Source: Tritrichomonas musculus
Lineage: Eukaryota; Parabasalia; Tritrichomonadida; Tritrichomonadidae
NCBI GenBank assembly: GCA_039105265.1
Contig: JAPFFF010000074.1
Coordinates: 186,001-250,000 of the forward strand
Direction of reading: 5' to 3'
DNA length: 64,000 nucleotides
The number at the start of each line of letters is the position of its first letter. The first letter of the stretch is position 1. This document shows positions 57,501-64,000 of this stretch, piece after piece. Under the pieces are notes generated by a model, which was given only the letters and a program-made list of their open reading frames with translations, searched no databases and had not been told where the DNA came from. Made by a program: the position numbers and the translations under genes.

Positions 57501-58443
57501 AGAACTTATTACAGTTGCTCATTTATTTAAAATTTCTGATGAATCAAGAAATAAAATTAATTTAATTTTGTCCAAAAAAATTCAAACAGATGCTTCAATT
57601 GAATTTCCAATAATTGCAATGGCTGCAAGAGCTTTCAATATCGTTGAAATGGCACCGATTACGAACATCCTTTCTCAGTTTACATATTTATTTGATCAAT
57701 CTGAAGGTGAAGAACCCAATTTGAGAGAATTACTGGCATTACTCTCTGCGAATATTCATATTCTTTCTCCAAAAGATGAAAAACGTCAATTTTTAAAAAT
57801 AGTTCCATTGAATGATAATGAAAAAATAGAAGACATTGAAAAAATCGATTCTGATAGTTATGATTATAATGATAATGATGATGCAGATGATCAATTAATT
57901 TTAGGCGCACTTAAATCAAAAAGTTTAAATAAAGCAATACCACATAGGAAAATAAATTATTCGAAAAATAATAGTGAAATATTGAAATATTATGAATATC
58001 AAATAAATTTGTGTGAAATAGAAAGAGCTAGAGATATACTTAAACTTGGTAAATCATCCTGGACTAACGATGCTTGGAAAACATTTTTATATTGTTTTAA
58101 TTTAAGGATGAAAAATCTTGGAATCCAATTCAATCTTTCTGATGATTATGATAAATCATTTTGTCCATTCAAAATTGATGAAGGAATTAATATTGTATTA
58201 AAATTTTATCCTCTTACACGAATTCATGAAATATTTCAAAATAAAGAAAAATTTAATTGCTTCATTGGACAATACAGTGATAAACATAAAGAAATCATTC
58301 AAGCTTTCATTAGAAGTTTTGATGATGTTGATCTAATAGTTACTTCATTGTATTTGAGAAAAAGAACATATTTTGATCGCACATTAGAAAAATTAAAAAT
58401 TATATATGATTACCCGTATTCAAAAACATCTAAAATAAAGTAA
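54583..58443 (+). CDS. Large host protein with clan CD (caspase/legumain-like) cysteine peptidase head
   Basis: This 1286-residue, single-exon gene is the only large non-Maverick gene here. About residues 118-175 contain LFLDDHGDDGYF and later LIFNDSCHSGSL. His-Gly followed by a D.CHSG cysteine motif is typical of clan CD peptidases, metacaspases especially. The remaining ~1100 residues are helical, rich in Lys, Glu, Ile and Asn, and unrecognised. A short acidic linker (YDYNDNDDADDQ) lies near residue 1090. No signal peptide or membrane segment is evident at the N-terminus. The peptidase call rests on motifs only. Confidence 0.6.
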   Translation: MSEDNDTYIIIGLIGNIPDDEIDANVIDGYYQPIFANLIQDFAINIYDIDKESVKILAIGQKQDYSVYIYSNNKYYFKLDADDTFQIDIKQKNSNFQYFTEFNSALDQICEMISNNENKKVILFLDDHGDDGYFAQIHYFHLYEVTMKFNNTSFLIFNDSCHSGSLINFVKSYNDMHSLITSNDLLGIKAQLLFAFKNIFEYAIEKVGLTNSENKVLELIDFYQSIKIDEEEALDLIKSNSFLDDVEIKTTQLIFGKHKLTEMGFENNSQINIFKTMIDFYGDVTTDERDTFKYYKNIFNRANFDIFNNLSKGNIQEFIKKLNVFYVIKDKINFDLQPNNHVEIITSTDNLHKSLSFPSIRVNNSIKISPGGPAMGSFIKALFVKNDPESINFEEITKEISQSDNGAIYYPLRTTESIKKAKKERQWIHLYPKHYKLSDEENDVKYSFTYSEELKQKIAAIRAISFLNVQKLTETANLINSEVNSNELQPFTDTYGSIFAISALLKEYKNDPNKMIVKCLKKNPIIKSRKPNRINSYCLILDFSFRLSNENPKLMTGIIINILEKAVRKVIKKKIDLIIEKSDSEKNDSENFTNKIFLHKEISDLKINQGKILSEFKDYEFPFLKQIENVIISFISISQIAAAAIIASSLLFKKIDLETIKEMTFKYFRIESCNIFHYEDQIFTHFFTNINKCKNEEEISRYAEYYLLEMIDSSFVHAYSIFDAQFKCDSMKVFSYSLTKFTTTSIVDVFHYYLENETNESFINHIIDPIERIIDQKNIPKFYIFTILSLMPKETAIYALYMSLSNFENDWYNHLLKIVEIIKDDVTFKEVYNDLLSLTIEIMRDQKYVKSSIQYKESTKNMEKIITKEIEKAIEKLYKLQEKSIIKARENISKQTDIDIIEDQIKLYIDNIICNETIKSKFDIYLKESKNEILNIRRQQIELLIDYDKMPTEKCIFDESILDIKNICERASKELITVAHLFKISDESRNKINLILSKKIQTDASIEFPIIAMAARAFNIVEMAPITNILSQFTYLFDQSEGEEPNLRELLALLSANIHILSPKDEKRQFLKIVPLNDNEKIEDIEKIDSDSYDYNDNDDADDQLILGALKSKSLNKAIPHRKINYSKNNSEILKYYEYQINLCEIERARDILKLGKSSWTNDAWKTFLYCFNLRMKNLGIQFNLSDDYDKSFCPFKIDEGINIVLKFYPLTRIHEIFQNKEKFNCFIGQYSDKHKEIIQAFIRSFDDVDLIVTSLYLRKRTYFDRTLEKLKIIYDYPYSKTSKIK

Positions 58444-58500
58444 AAGTAAAACATTAACACCAAAAATTATTTTCACTGTTTTTCAAAAAATGCAAAAAAA

Positions 58501-58573
58501 TGCTTCTATCGCGGATCGAACGCGCGACCTTCCGCTTACTAGGTGAACGCTATAACCACTAAACTACAGAAGA
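58501..58573 (-). tRNA. tRNA-Thr (anticodon AGT), slightly degenerate
   Basis: The minus strand fits standard numbering at 73 bases: acceptor TCTTCTG/TAGAAGC, D arm GTTTAGTGGTTATAGC, anticodon arm TTCAC-CTAGTAA-GCGGA, T arm GCGCG-TTCGATC-CGCGA. The anticodon is AGT (Thr). Three stem positions do not pair: 1-72, 30-40 and 49-65. It may therefore be a weakened or pseudogenised copy. No CCA is encoded and a run of six A in the plus strand (T in the tRNA sense) follows for termination. Confidence 0.7.
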
Positions 58574-58737
58574 TTATGTTTCATTAATTATTTATTTAAA
58601 TTAATGAAAAAAAATTTTGGGAAATACTATTTGCCCCCAATCCTTTTTGCCCCCAACGGTTAAGGTGAATATTGACCTTGTATCGTACCATTGAAAAAAT
58701 CAGCCAGAACTTTTTGAACGCATATTGACCATTTATT
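58574..58737. other. Short non-coding stretch with a copy of the ACTTTTTGAACGCA word
   Basis: AACTTTTTGAACGCAT at ~58708 repeats one arm of the hairpin found at 52632 and 62350. Otherwise it is AT-rich sequence with two CCCCCAA words and no gene. Confidence 0.45.
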
Positions 58738-58963
58738 CTTAATATAATAAAACAAAACCCCAAAAAAATAAGACCTGAACTTATCCAGCCATCATATTGT
58801 TTTAAAATATTTTGGATAATAATTAATTTAAGTATATTATTATTTGCATTTGTAATTAAAATTGTAAACTATTTTATTTCTTTTTGATTAAGATATTTTT
58901 ATAAAAAAAATTTTTTCAGTTATTTTTTTCATAAAGCTCATAGAATTTAATTTTTTTATTTTT
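58738..58963 (+). repeat. ~226-bp direct repeat, copy 1
   Basis: It starts CTTAATATAATAAAACAAAA and matches 59864-60088 with few differences. Copy 1 ends where the inverted-repeat element at 58964 begins. Copy 2 runs on into a poly-T tract and AATTAATTTATC, the same sequence that follows the element. Confidence 0.85.
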
Positions 58964-59831
58964 ATAAAGGTCGTACAACTAAATTGAATAAAAAATAAAA
59001 TTAAATAAATTTATATTTATCTTAATAAATAATTTATTTAATAATTATAATATATAATTTATATATTTTATATCCAATATTATAAAATATAATGGTTGAA
59101 ATAAAGACTTTAATTAAAATACAATATATATCGATTTCTTATATATTTGCATCATTTAAAAAATATAGATGTCATTTGAATGGATATACTATGTGTTATA
59201 CAAATAATATTTTACTTTTTGACGAAATCCTTCAGTAATTGAAATATTAAACTTTTTATATTTATGAAACCAATCAACTAAATCTTCATTTTTAGAAAAA
59301 ACTGACATTTGATTTAGAATGAAATTCAAATATATTAGAAAGTAAATGCATATAAATAAAATTGTATTCTTCATTTGGCTCCTGTAACGTCCAATTTTTT
59401 TAAAATCATCATTTAATAATTCAACAAATTCAATTTTTCTGCATTTTTAGCTAAAAAATGAATTTTTTTTTTCAATAATAATAACTATTTTTATATAACA
59501 CTTAATGTTTTAAAAGCATATAAAAAGATATCAAAAGAATTAATGATTAGAATAAATTATATAAAAAGTTATCGCTATTCTAAATTTTTATAAAGTGTTA
59601 TAAAATTCTTATCAAAAATAATTAAAATAAATTGAGATAAAATACTCAAATTTATTTTCTGAAGAAAATTTAATATATACTTATATCCTTTTAGTTTTTA
59701 TTTTAATTTGAAATTTGTACGATGTAAATATTTATAAAACAGATTATTATTATTATTATAATAAAATATAATTAGTTTAAACAAACCAATCATTGAGTTT
59801 TACTGTTAAAATTCAGTTGTACGACCTTTAT
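58964..59831. mobile_element. Small non-autonomous inverted-repeat element (868 bp)
   Basis: The ends ATAAAGGTCGTACAACT (58964-58980) and AGTTGTACGACCTTTAT (59815-59831) are perfect 17-bp inverted repeats. The interior is AT-rich. Its only notable frame is minus strand 59189-59374, 61 codons with a signal-peptide-like start, which I do not rate as a gene. It is flanked by T tracts, so a target duplication cannot be read with confidence. Confidence 0.65.
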
Positions 59832-60813
59832 TTTTATTTTTTTTTTTTTTTTAATTAATTTATCTTAATATAATAAAACAAAACCCCAAAAAAATAAGAC
59901 CTGAACTTATCCAGCCATCATGTTGTTTTAAAATATTTTGGATAATAATTAATTTAAGTATATTATTATTTGCATTTGTAATTATAATTGTAAACTATTT
60001 TATTTCTTTTTGATTAAGATATTTTTATAAAAAAATTTTTTCAGTTATTTTTTTCATAAAGCTCATAGAATTTAATTTTTTTATTTTTTATTTTTTATTT
60101 TTATTTTTTTATTTTTTTTTTTTTTTTTTTAATTAATTTATCAAAAAGAAATAAAATAGTTTAATCTATACTTTTCTATTAATATACCTGAGAAATACGT
60201 AATTTTTTCATGAATAAAAAAATTAAAAAAAAAAATAAATTATAGTGAATCGAACTGGAGCTTTTATATTTTAATATGACAAAGAATGAACAATTAAGCT
60301 ATCAAAAATTGAATTATAGAAAAAAATAGTTATATAAAAAGTTAAAGTTCTAAATTGTTCATTTTAAAATACAACTCAAAAACATTACTTTATTAGTAAC
60401 AAAGTGCTTTTTAATGAAATATTGTATTATACAAGTTATTTTACGAAATTATAAAAAATAGAGGGAAAAGAAAATGCAAAAATATAAAAGGTTTTATATA
60501 AAATATTTTTTTTACTTCTATAAAGCTTATTTCGTTAATAGAATAAATATTTATTTCAGAATGAGCAAAATATAATAAATAATTCAGATCAATTCTTGAC
60601 GTTGCTTTGAGTATGGTGAATATTCTTGATTGTAAAAGTAATAAAGAAGGATTTTTTATAACTAAAATAATTTTAGTGTTGATTTAGCAGAAAAATTATT
60701 AAGTCTTGCTTTAGTTACTTGAATTTTCCTTTTTTTTGTTTAAAACCTGGATTTCTAGGACTATTTTATAAATCAAAAAGTTCAACTTTTTCTAAACTTC
60801 CCAATTTCCCCAT
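59832..60813. other. T tracts, second 226-bp repeat and AT-rich non-coding DNA
   Basis: It contains copy 2 of the 226-bp repeat (59864-60088), long poly-T runs at 59838-59852 and 60086-60130, and the word CAAAAAGAAATAAAATAG that recurs at ~62388. No gene is supported. Confidence 0.55.
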
Positions 60814-60837
60814 TTCCCCATTCCCGGGAATGGGGAA
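60814..60837. repeat. 24-bp perfect palindrome centred on CCCGGG
   Basis: CCCCATTCCCGGGAATGGGG plus two matching bases on each side is self-complementary. Related TTGGGGAAATGGGGAAGTT words follow at ~60888. It may be a fold-back remnant. Confidence 0.6.
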
Positions 60838-61087
60838 GTATTGAAATTTGTATGAAAAAGTTAAACTTTTTGACGTGGGAAATATTTGGGGAAATGGGGA
60901 AGTTCTGAAAAAGTTTATTTTTTTGAATTATAAAATGGTTTGAGAAAATGGGAATTTAAGAAAAAGTTGTGGTTTAATATGAAAAAATTAAATAAAAACA
61001 AAAAAAATGCATTGAATATTTTCAATTATTAATTGGTCAAATATTTTTTTTTATTTATTTCCTATTTTTTATAATTCCATTCAATTT

Positions 61088-61158
61088 GATCTCTTCCCGG
61101 GAATATTTTTTGGAGTTTAGGACGGGAATTTCCCCTCTCAATTTTTCGGGAAGAGATC
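61088..61158. repeat. 71-bp fold-back with 12-bp arms
   Basis: GATCTCTTCCCG at 61088-61099 is the reverse complement of CGGGAAGAGATC at 61147-61158. The interior contains a second imperfect CGGGAA/TTCCC pair. It is a tiny inverted-repeat element or remnant. Confidence 0.55.
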
Positions 61159-61161
61159 TTT

Positions 61162-61233
61162 AGTTTAATCTCATAGCCAGATAAATCCCACAACCAGATA
61201 ATCCTACCGCCAGAAAATATTATCATAAATATT
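61162..61233 (+). repeat. Left-edge segment of the minisatellite-bearing repeat, copy 1
   Basis: TAGTTTAATCTCATAGCCAG, then CCAGATAATCCTACCGCCAG, then TATTGACAAACATTGATGCT, recurs at 62402-62492 with small differences. It seems to be the left boundary of the repeated element whose right boundary is the 230-bp hairpin-bearing segment. Confidence 0.75.
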
Positions 61234-62167
61234 GACAAACATTGATGCTAGCAACAGATAAATATTGATGCTAACAACAGATAAACATTGATGCTAGCAA
61301 CAGATAAATATTGATGCTAACAATAGAAAAACATCGATGCTAACAACATACAAACATCGATGCTGACAACAGAAAAACATCGATGCTAACAACATACAAA
61401 CATCGATGCTGACAACAGAAAAACATCGATGCTAACAACAGACAAACATCGATGCTGACAACAGATAAACATCGATGCTAACAACATACAAACATCGATG
61501 CTAGCAACAGATAAATATTGATGCTAACAACATACAAACATCGATGCTGACAACAGATAAACATCGATGCTGACAACAGAAAAACATCGATGCTAACAAC
61601 ATACAAACATCGATGCTGACAACAGAAAAACATCGATGCTAACAACAGACAAACATTGATGCTAACAACAGAAAAACATCTATGCTAACAACAGAAAAAC
61701 ATCTATGCTAACAACAGAAAAACATCTATGCTAACAACAGAAAAACATTGATGCTGACAACAGAAAAACATCTATACTAACAACATTCAAACATCGATGC
61801 TGACAACAGAAAAACATCTATGCTAACAACAGACAAACATCGATGCTGACAACAGAAAAACATCGATGCTAACAACAGACAAACATTGATGCTAACAACA
61901 GAAAAACATCTATGCTAACAACATACAAACATCTATGCTAACAACATTCAAACATCGATGCTGACAACAGAAAAACATCTATGCTAACAACAGACAAACA
62001 TTGATGTTGACAACAGAAAAACATCTATGCTAACAACATACAAACATTGATGTTGACAACAGAAAAACATCTATGCTAACAACAGACAAACATTAATGCT
62101 AACAACAGATAAACATCTATGCTAACAACAGATAAACATCTATGCTAACGACAGACAAACATTGATG
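61234..62167. repeat. 23-bp minisatellite array, middle copy
   Basis: About forty units of the 23-bp repeat, variants of AACAACAGAAAAACATCGA followed by TGCT. More units here carry GAAAAACATC and GCTGACAAC than in the left array. No gene is present. Confidence 0.9.
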
Positions 62168-62388
62168 TTAATAACTGATTCGCGTTTTTGCTAATTACAA
62201 ACTTTTGTTAGTTTTTTTACAGAAAGCATTAATAAAGTTTTTTATGCTATGCTAATTTTAGAATAAAATTTTGACTAAATTATTGTTTATTTGAATGCCT
62301 TTTATATAGATATTGTCTTTTTTCTAAAAGAAAAAAAACTGTGTACTAGACACTTTTTGAACGCAGTTCAAAAAGTGGCGTTCCTTGT
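62158..62388 (+). repeat. ~230-bp direct repeat, copy 2
   Basis: It matches 52441-52670, including the 12-bp hairpin arms at 62350-62376. The next copy of the left-edge segment begins directly after it, at about 62402, so two repeated elements lie head to tail here. Confidence 0.85.
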
Positions 62389-62492
62389 CAAAAAGAAATA
62401 AAATAGTTTAATCTCATACCCAGATAAATCCCACAGCCAGATAAATCCCACAACCAGATAATCCTACCGCCAGATAATATTATCTTAAATAT

Positions 62493-62860
62493 TGACAAAC
62501 ATTGATGCTAGCAACAGATAAATATTGATGCTAACAACAGATAAACATTAATGCTTACAACATACAAACATCGATGCTAACAACAGATAAACATCTATGC
62601 TAACAACAGATAAACATAGATGCTAACAACAGATAAACATAGATGCTAACGACAGACAAACATAGATGCTTACAACATACAAACATCGATGCTAACAACA
62701 GATAAACATCTATGCTAACAACAGATAAACATCTATGCTAACAACAGATAAACATAGATGCTAACAACAGATAAACATAGATGCTAACGACAGACAAACA
62801 TAGATGCTTACAACATACAAACATCGATGCTAACAACAGACAAACATAGATGCTAACGAC
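62493..62860. repeat. 23-bp minisatellite array, right copy, cut by element D
   Basis: The same 23-bp units run up to GCTAACGAC, after which the terminal repeat of element D begins at 62861. Confidence 0.9.
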
Positions 62861-62919
62861 AGTAGTAATGGTCTGTGCGGGATGACCATCTAATAATTTT
62901 ACTCGTACCTTGCCCAGCA
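62861..62919 (+). repeat. Terminal repeat at the left end of element D
   Basis: Perfect reverse complement of 51819-51877. The match ends exactly where the AGTAGTATAG word starts at 62920. Confidence 0.8.
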
Positions 62920-63144
62920 AGTAGTATAGTATAGGCGGTGTCTCATACTTCACCACCGCCTACACTGCTCGCCACCAAGCTCAGGTACACCTTCGCTTGG
63001 GCCTCGCTACCCGGCCAAATACCCTCTGAAAACCTATCGTAAGTACACACTCTCTACTTTCACTATTCCACCAATGTCATTTCCAAGGTATGGAGTAGTT
63101 TTTGAATTCTACACTCGAAAAAATATCTATCAACTTTTATTTTT

Positions 63145-63999
63145 TTACTGTAATGAATGTATTACATTCTTAGTGTTATCTTCAGCTAAGATACCATTTG
63201 ATGTAAAGAATGAAGAATTAATCAATATGTAATTAGCTGTTGCATTGATCATGAGATTGCTACTACTTAATGGAAATTCAATATTGTTTAACCAGATCTT
63301 AGTTGGTTCACATTGATATTCATACTTAGGCGTATTATTAACGTTGAATGATATACTGATTTTGATTTCTTTAACACTGGTGACATTATCTCTGGTTTCA
63401 TTATAAGTCAAATAGAGTGTTCCATCATATTCGTCAAGTTGTTTCTCGAATTGATAATGAATGGTATTACTATTCGTTATATTGAATGTGTAGTTGATTC
63501 GTGCTATTTTATTCATTAAAGCGTTTAACTTTGTTTTTAATGATTCATTCTCTTGTTGTAGATTTGATATCTGACTGTTCATTGTTACGATTTTAGTAAC
63601 ATTATCACCTACTATATAAGATAGATCTTGATAAGATTTAGCATATGAATCCAACTCACTCTTCAACGCATATCTATCGAGATCATCCATAGTAGCATAA
63701 TCATCTGGCATATCACTCTTCAACATATACTCATTCAATGTTGATGTTAACTGTGATGTTGTAACATGATTGGTTGGTATCTCACTCTTCAATGCTATTT
63801 TATCATGCTTCAATATTTTTTCCGCTAATATTAATTTGGTATCAAAATAGTCTGCCCCGTTATCGATGTAAAAGCATAGACCATTACTATCGCTTTTATA
63901 ATAGGTCAAGTAATAAGTTGTTCCGTCAATTTCAAAACCGACATTAACATCTCCATCTTCAGTAATAACACCATTATATTCAAACATATAATCGAACTC
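63145..63999 (-). CDS. Partial fibre-like protein of element D (3' end of gene)
   Basis: The frame is open to the window edge; an ATG at 63987 is probably internal because the frame continues upstream of it. It has shaft phrases (IALKSEIPTNHVTTSQL, DRYALKSELDSYAKS), a coiled coil (ISNLQQENESLKTKLNALM) and a ~120-residue tip. The tip (YTFNITNSNTIHYQF to ILAEDNTKNVIHSLQ) is closely related to the tip of the B fibre. The upstream residues differ from B. The likely role is attachment. Confidence 0.8.
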   Translation of the reverse strand, partial: EFDYMFEYNGVITEDGDVNVGFEIDGTTYYLTYYKSDSNGLCFYIDNGADYFDTKLILAEKILKHDKIALKSEIPTNHVTTSQLTSTLNEYMLKSDMPDDYATMDDLDRYALKSELDSYAKSYQDLSYIVGDNVTKIVTMNSQISNLQQENESLKTKLNALMNKIARINYTFNITNSNTIHYQFEKQLDEYDGTLYLTYNETRDNVTSVKEIKISISFNVNNTPKYEYQCEPTKIWLNNIEFPLSSSNLMINATANYILINSSFFTSNGILAEDNTKNVIHSLQ

Positions 64000-64000
64000 T

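Larger units (their letters stand above)
62861..64000. mobile_element. Left end of Maverick D (continues beyond window)
   Basis: It starts AGTAGTAATGGTCTGTGCGG inside the minisatellite, preceded by AACGAC. The first 59 bases match the right end of C in reverse complement. A fibre-type gene follows. A second AGTAGTATAG word occurs directly after, at 62920, with a GC-rich stretch and a GGCGGTG/CACCGCC hairpin at about 62933-62960. Confidence 0.7.

Noticed and set aside
59189-59374. 61-residue signal-peptide-like protein inside the small inverted-repeat element
   Set aside because: It is short, AT-driven and without homologous context; not enough to call a gene.
51819-62919. An 11-kb transposon bounded by the 59-bp inverted repeats
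   Set aside because: The repeats face outward into Maverick C and D (AGTAGT points away from the interval), so the interval is host DNA between two elements.
62920-62940. A second Maverick terminus (AGTAGTATAG) starting at 62920
   Set aside because: It begins exactly where the 59-bp match ends and resembles other ends, but there is no partner end or target duplication in view; 62861 is better supported.
62738-62956. 72-residue minus-strand frame with hydrophobic repeats
   Set aside because: It translates minisatellite units plus the terminal repeat of D; the repetition explains the open frame.

Overview
The window looks like a repeat-rich, AT-rich protist chromosome crowded with Maverick/Polinton-type virus-like transposons. 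Long intronless genes, very short spacers, T-rich upstream elements and several large Mavericks in one place suggest a parabasalid (Trichomonas or Tritrichomonas relative). That assignment is inference from style and gene content. The standard stop codons TAA, TAG and TGA fit throughout.

Layout. (A) 1 to ~12.12 kb is the remainder of a Maverick: protein-primed DNA polymerase B, a T5orf172 protein, a DUF3627-like protein, a large fibre-like protein, a probable capsid-associated protein and an AT-hook protein. (C) ~12.2-15.18 kb plus 36.54-51.88 kb is a second, clearly different Maverick. It has a decayed polymerase with an embedded HNH domain, an interrupted fibre gene, its own integrase, major capsid protein, packaging ATPase and many unknown genes. 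(B) 15,182-36,534 is a complete Maverick of the A lineage inserted into the fibre gene of C. It has 622-bp matching terminal inverted repeats and a 5-bp target duplication (TCTGT), and it carries polymerase, fibre, major capsid, ATPase, integrase and regulatory genes. Host-like DNA occupies 51.88-62.86 kb: 23-bp minisatellites, a decayed transposase-like gene, a 1286-residue caspase-like gene, a tRNA-Thr, a small inverted-repeat element and segmental duplications. (D) From 62,861 to the window end a further Maverick begins, with the 3' part of a fibre gene.

How it works together. B has what such elements normally need: protein-primed polymerase for replication, retroviral-type integrase for insertion, and a double-jelly-roll capsid protein, packaging ATPase and amphipathic minor protein for a virion. 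The fibre genes of A, B, C and D share trimeric-coil style shafts but differ at the C-terminal tip. No adenain-type maturation protease was recognised; an OTU-like cysteine protease signature inside the A and B polymerases is the only candidate seen.

Most unusual signals: reading by eye, the tetranucleotide GATC is absent from the first 12.2 kb and strongly depleted in B, but common in C and in the host gene. The gene broken by B would read in frame once B and one copy of the target duplication are removed. The right end of C and the left end of D share a 59-bp terminus and the same flanking AACGAC.
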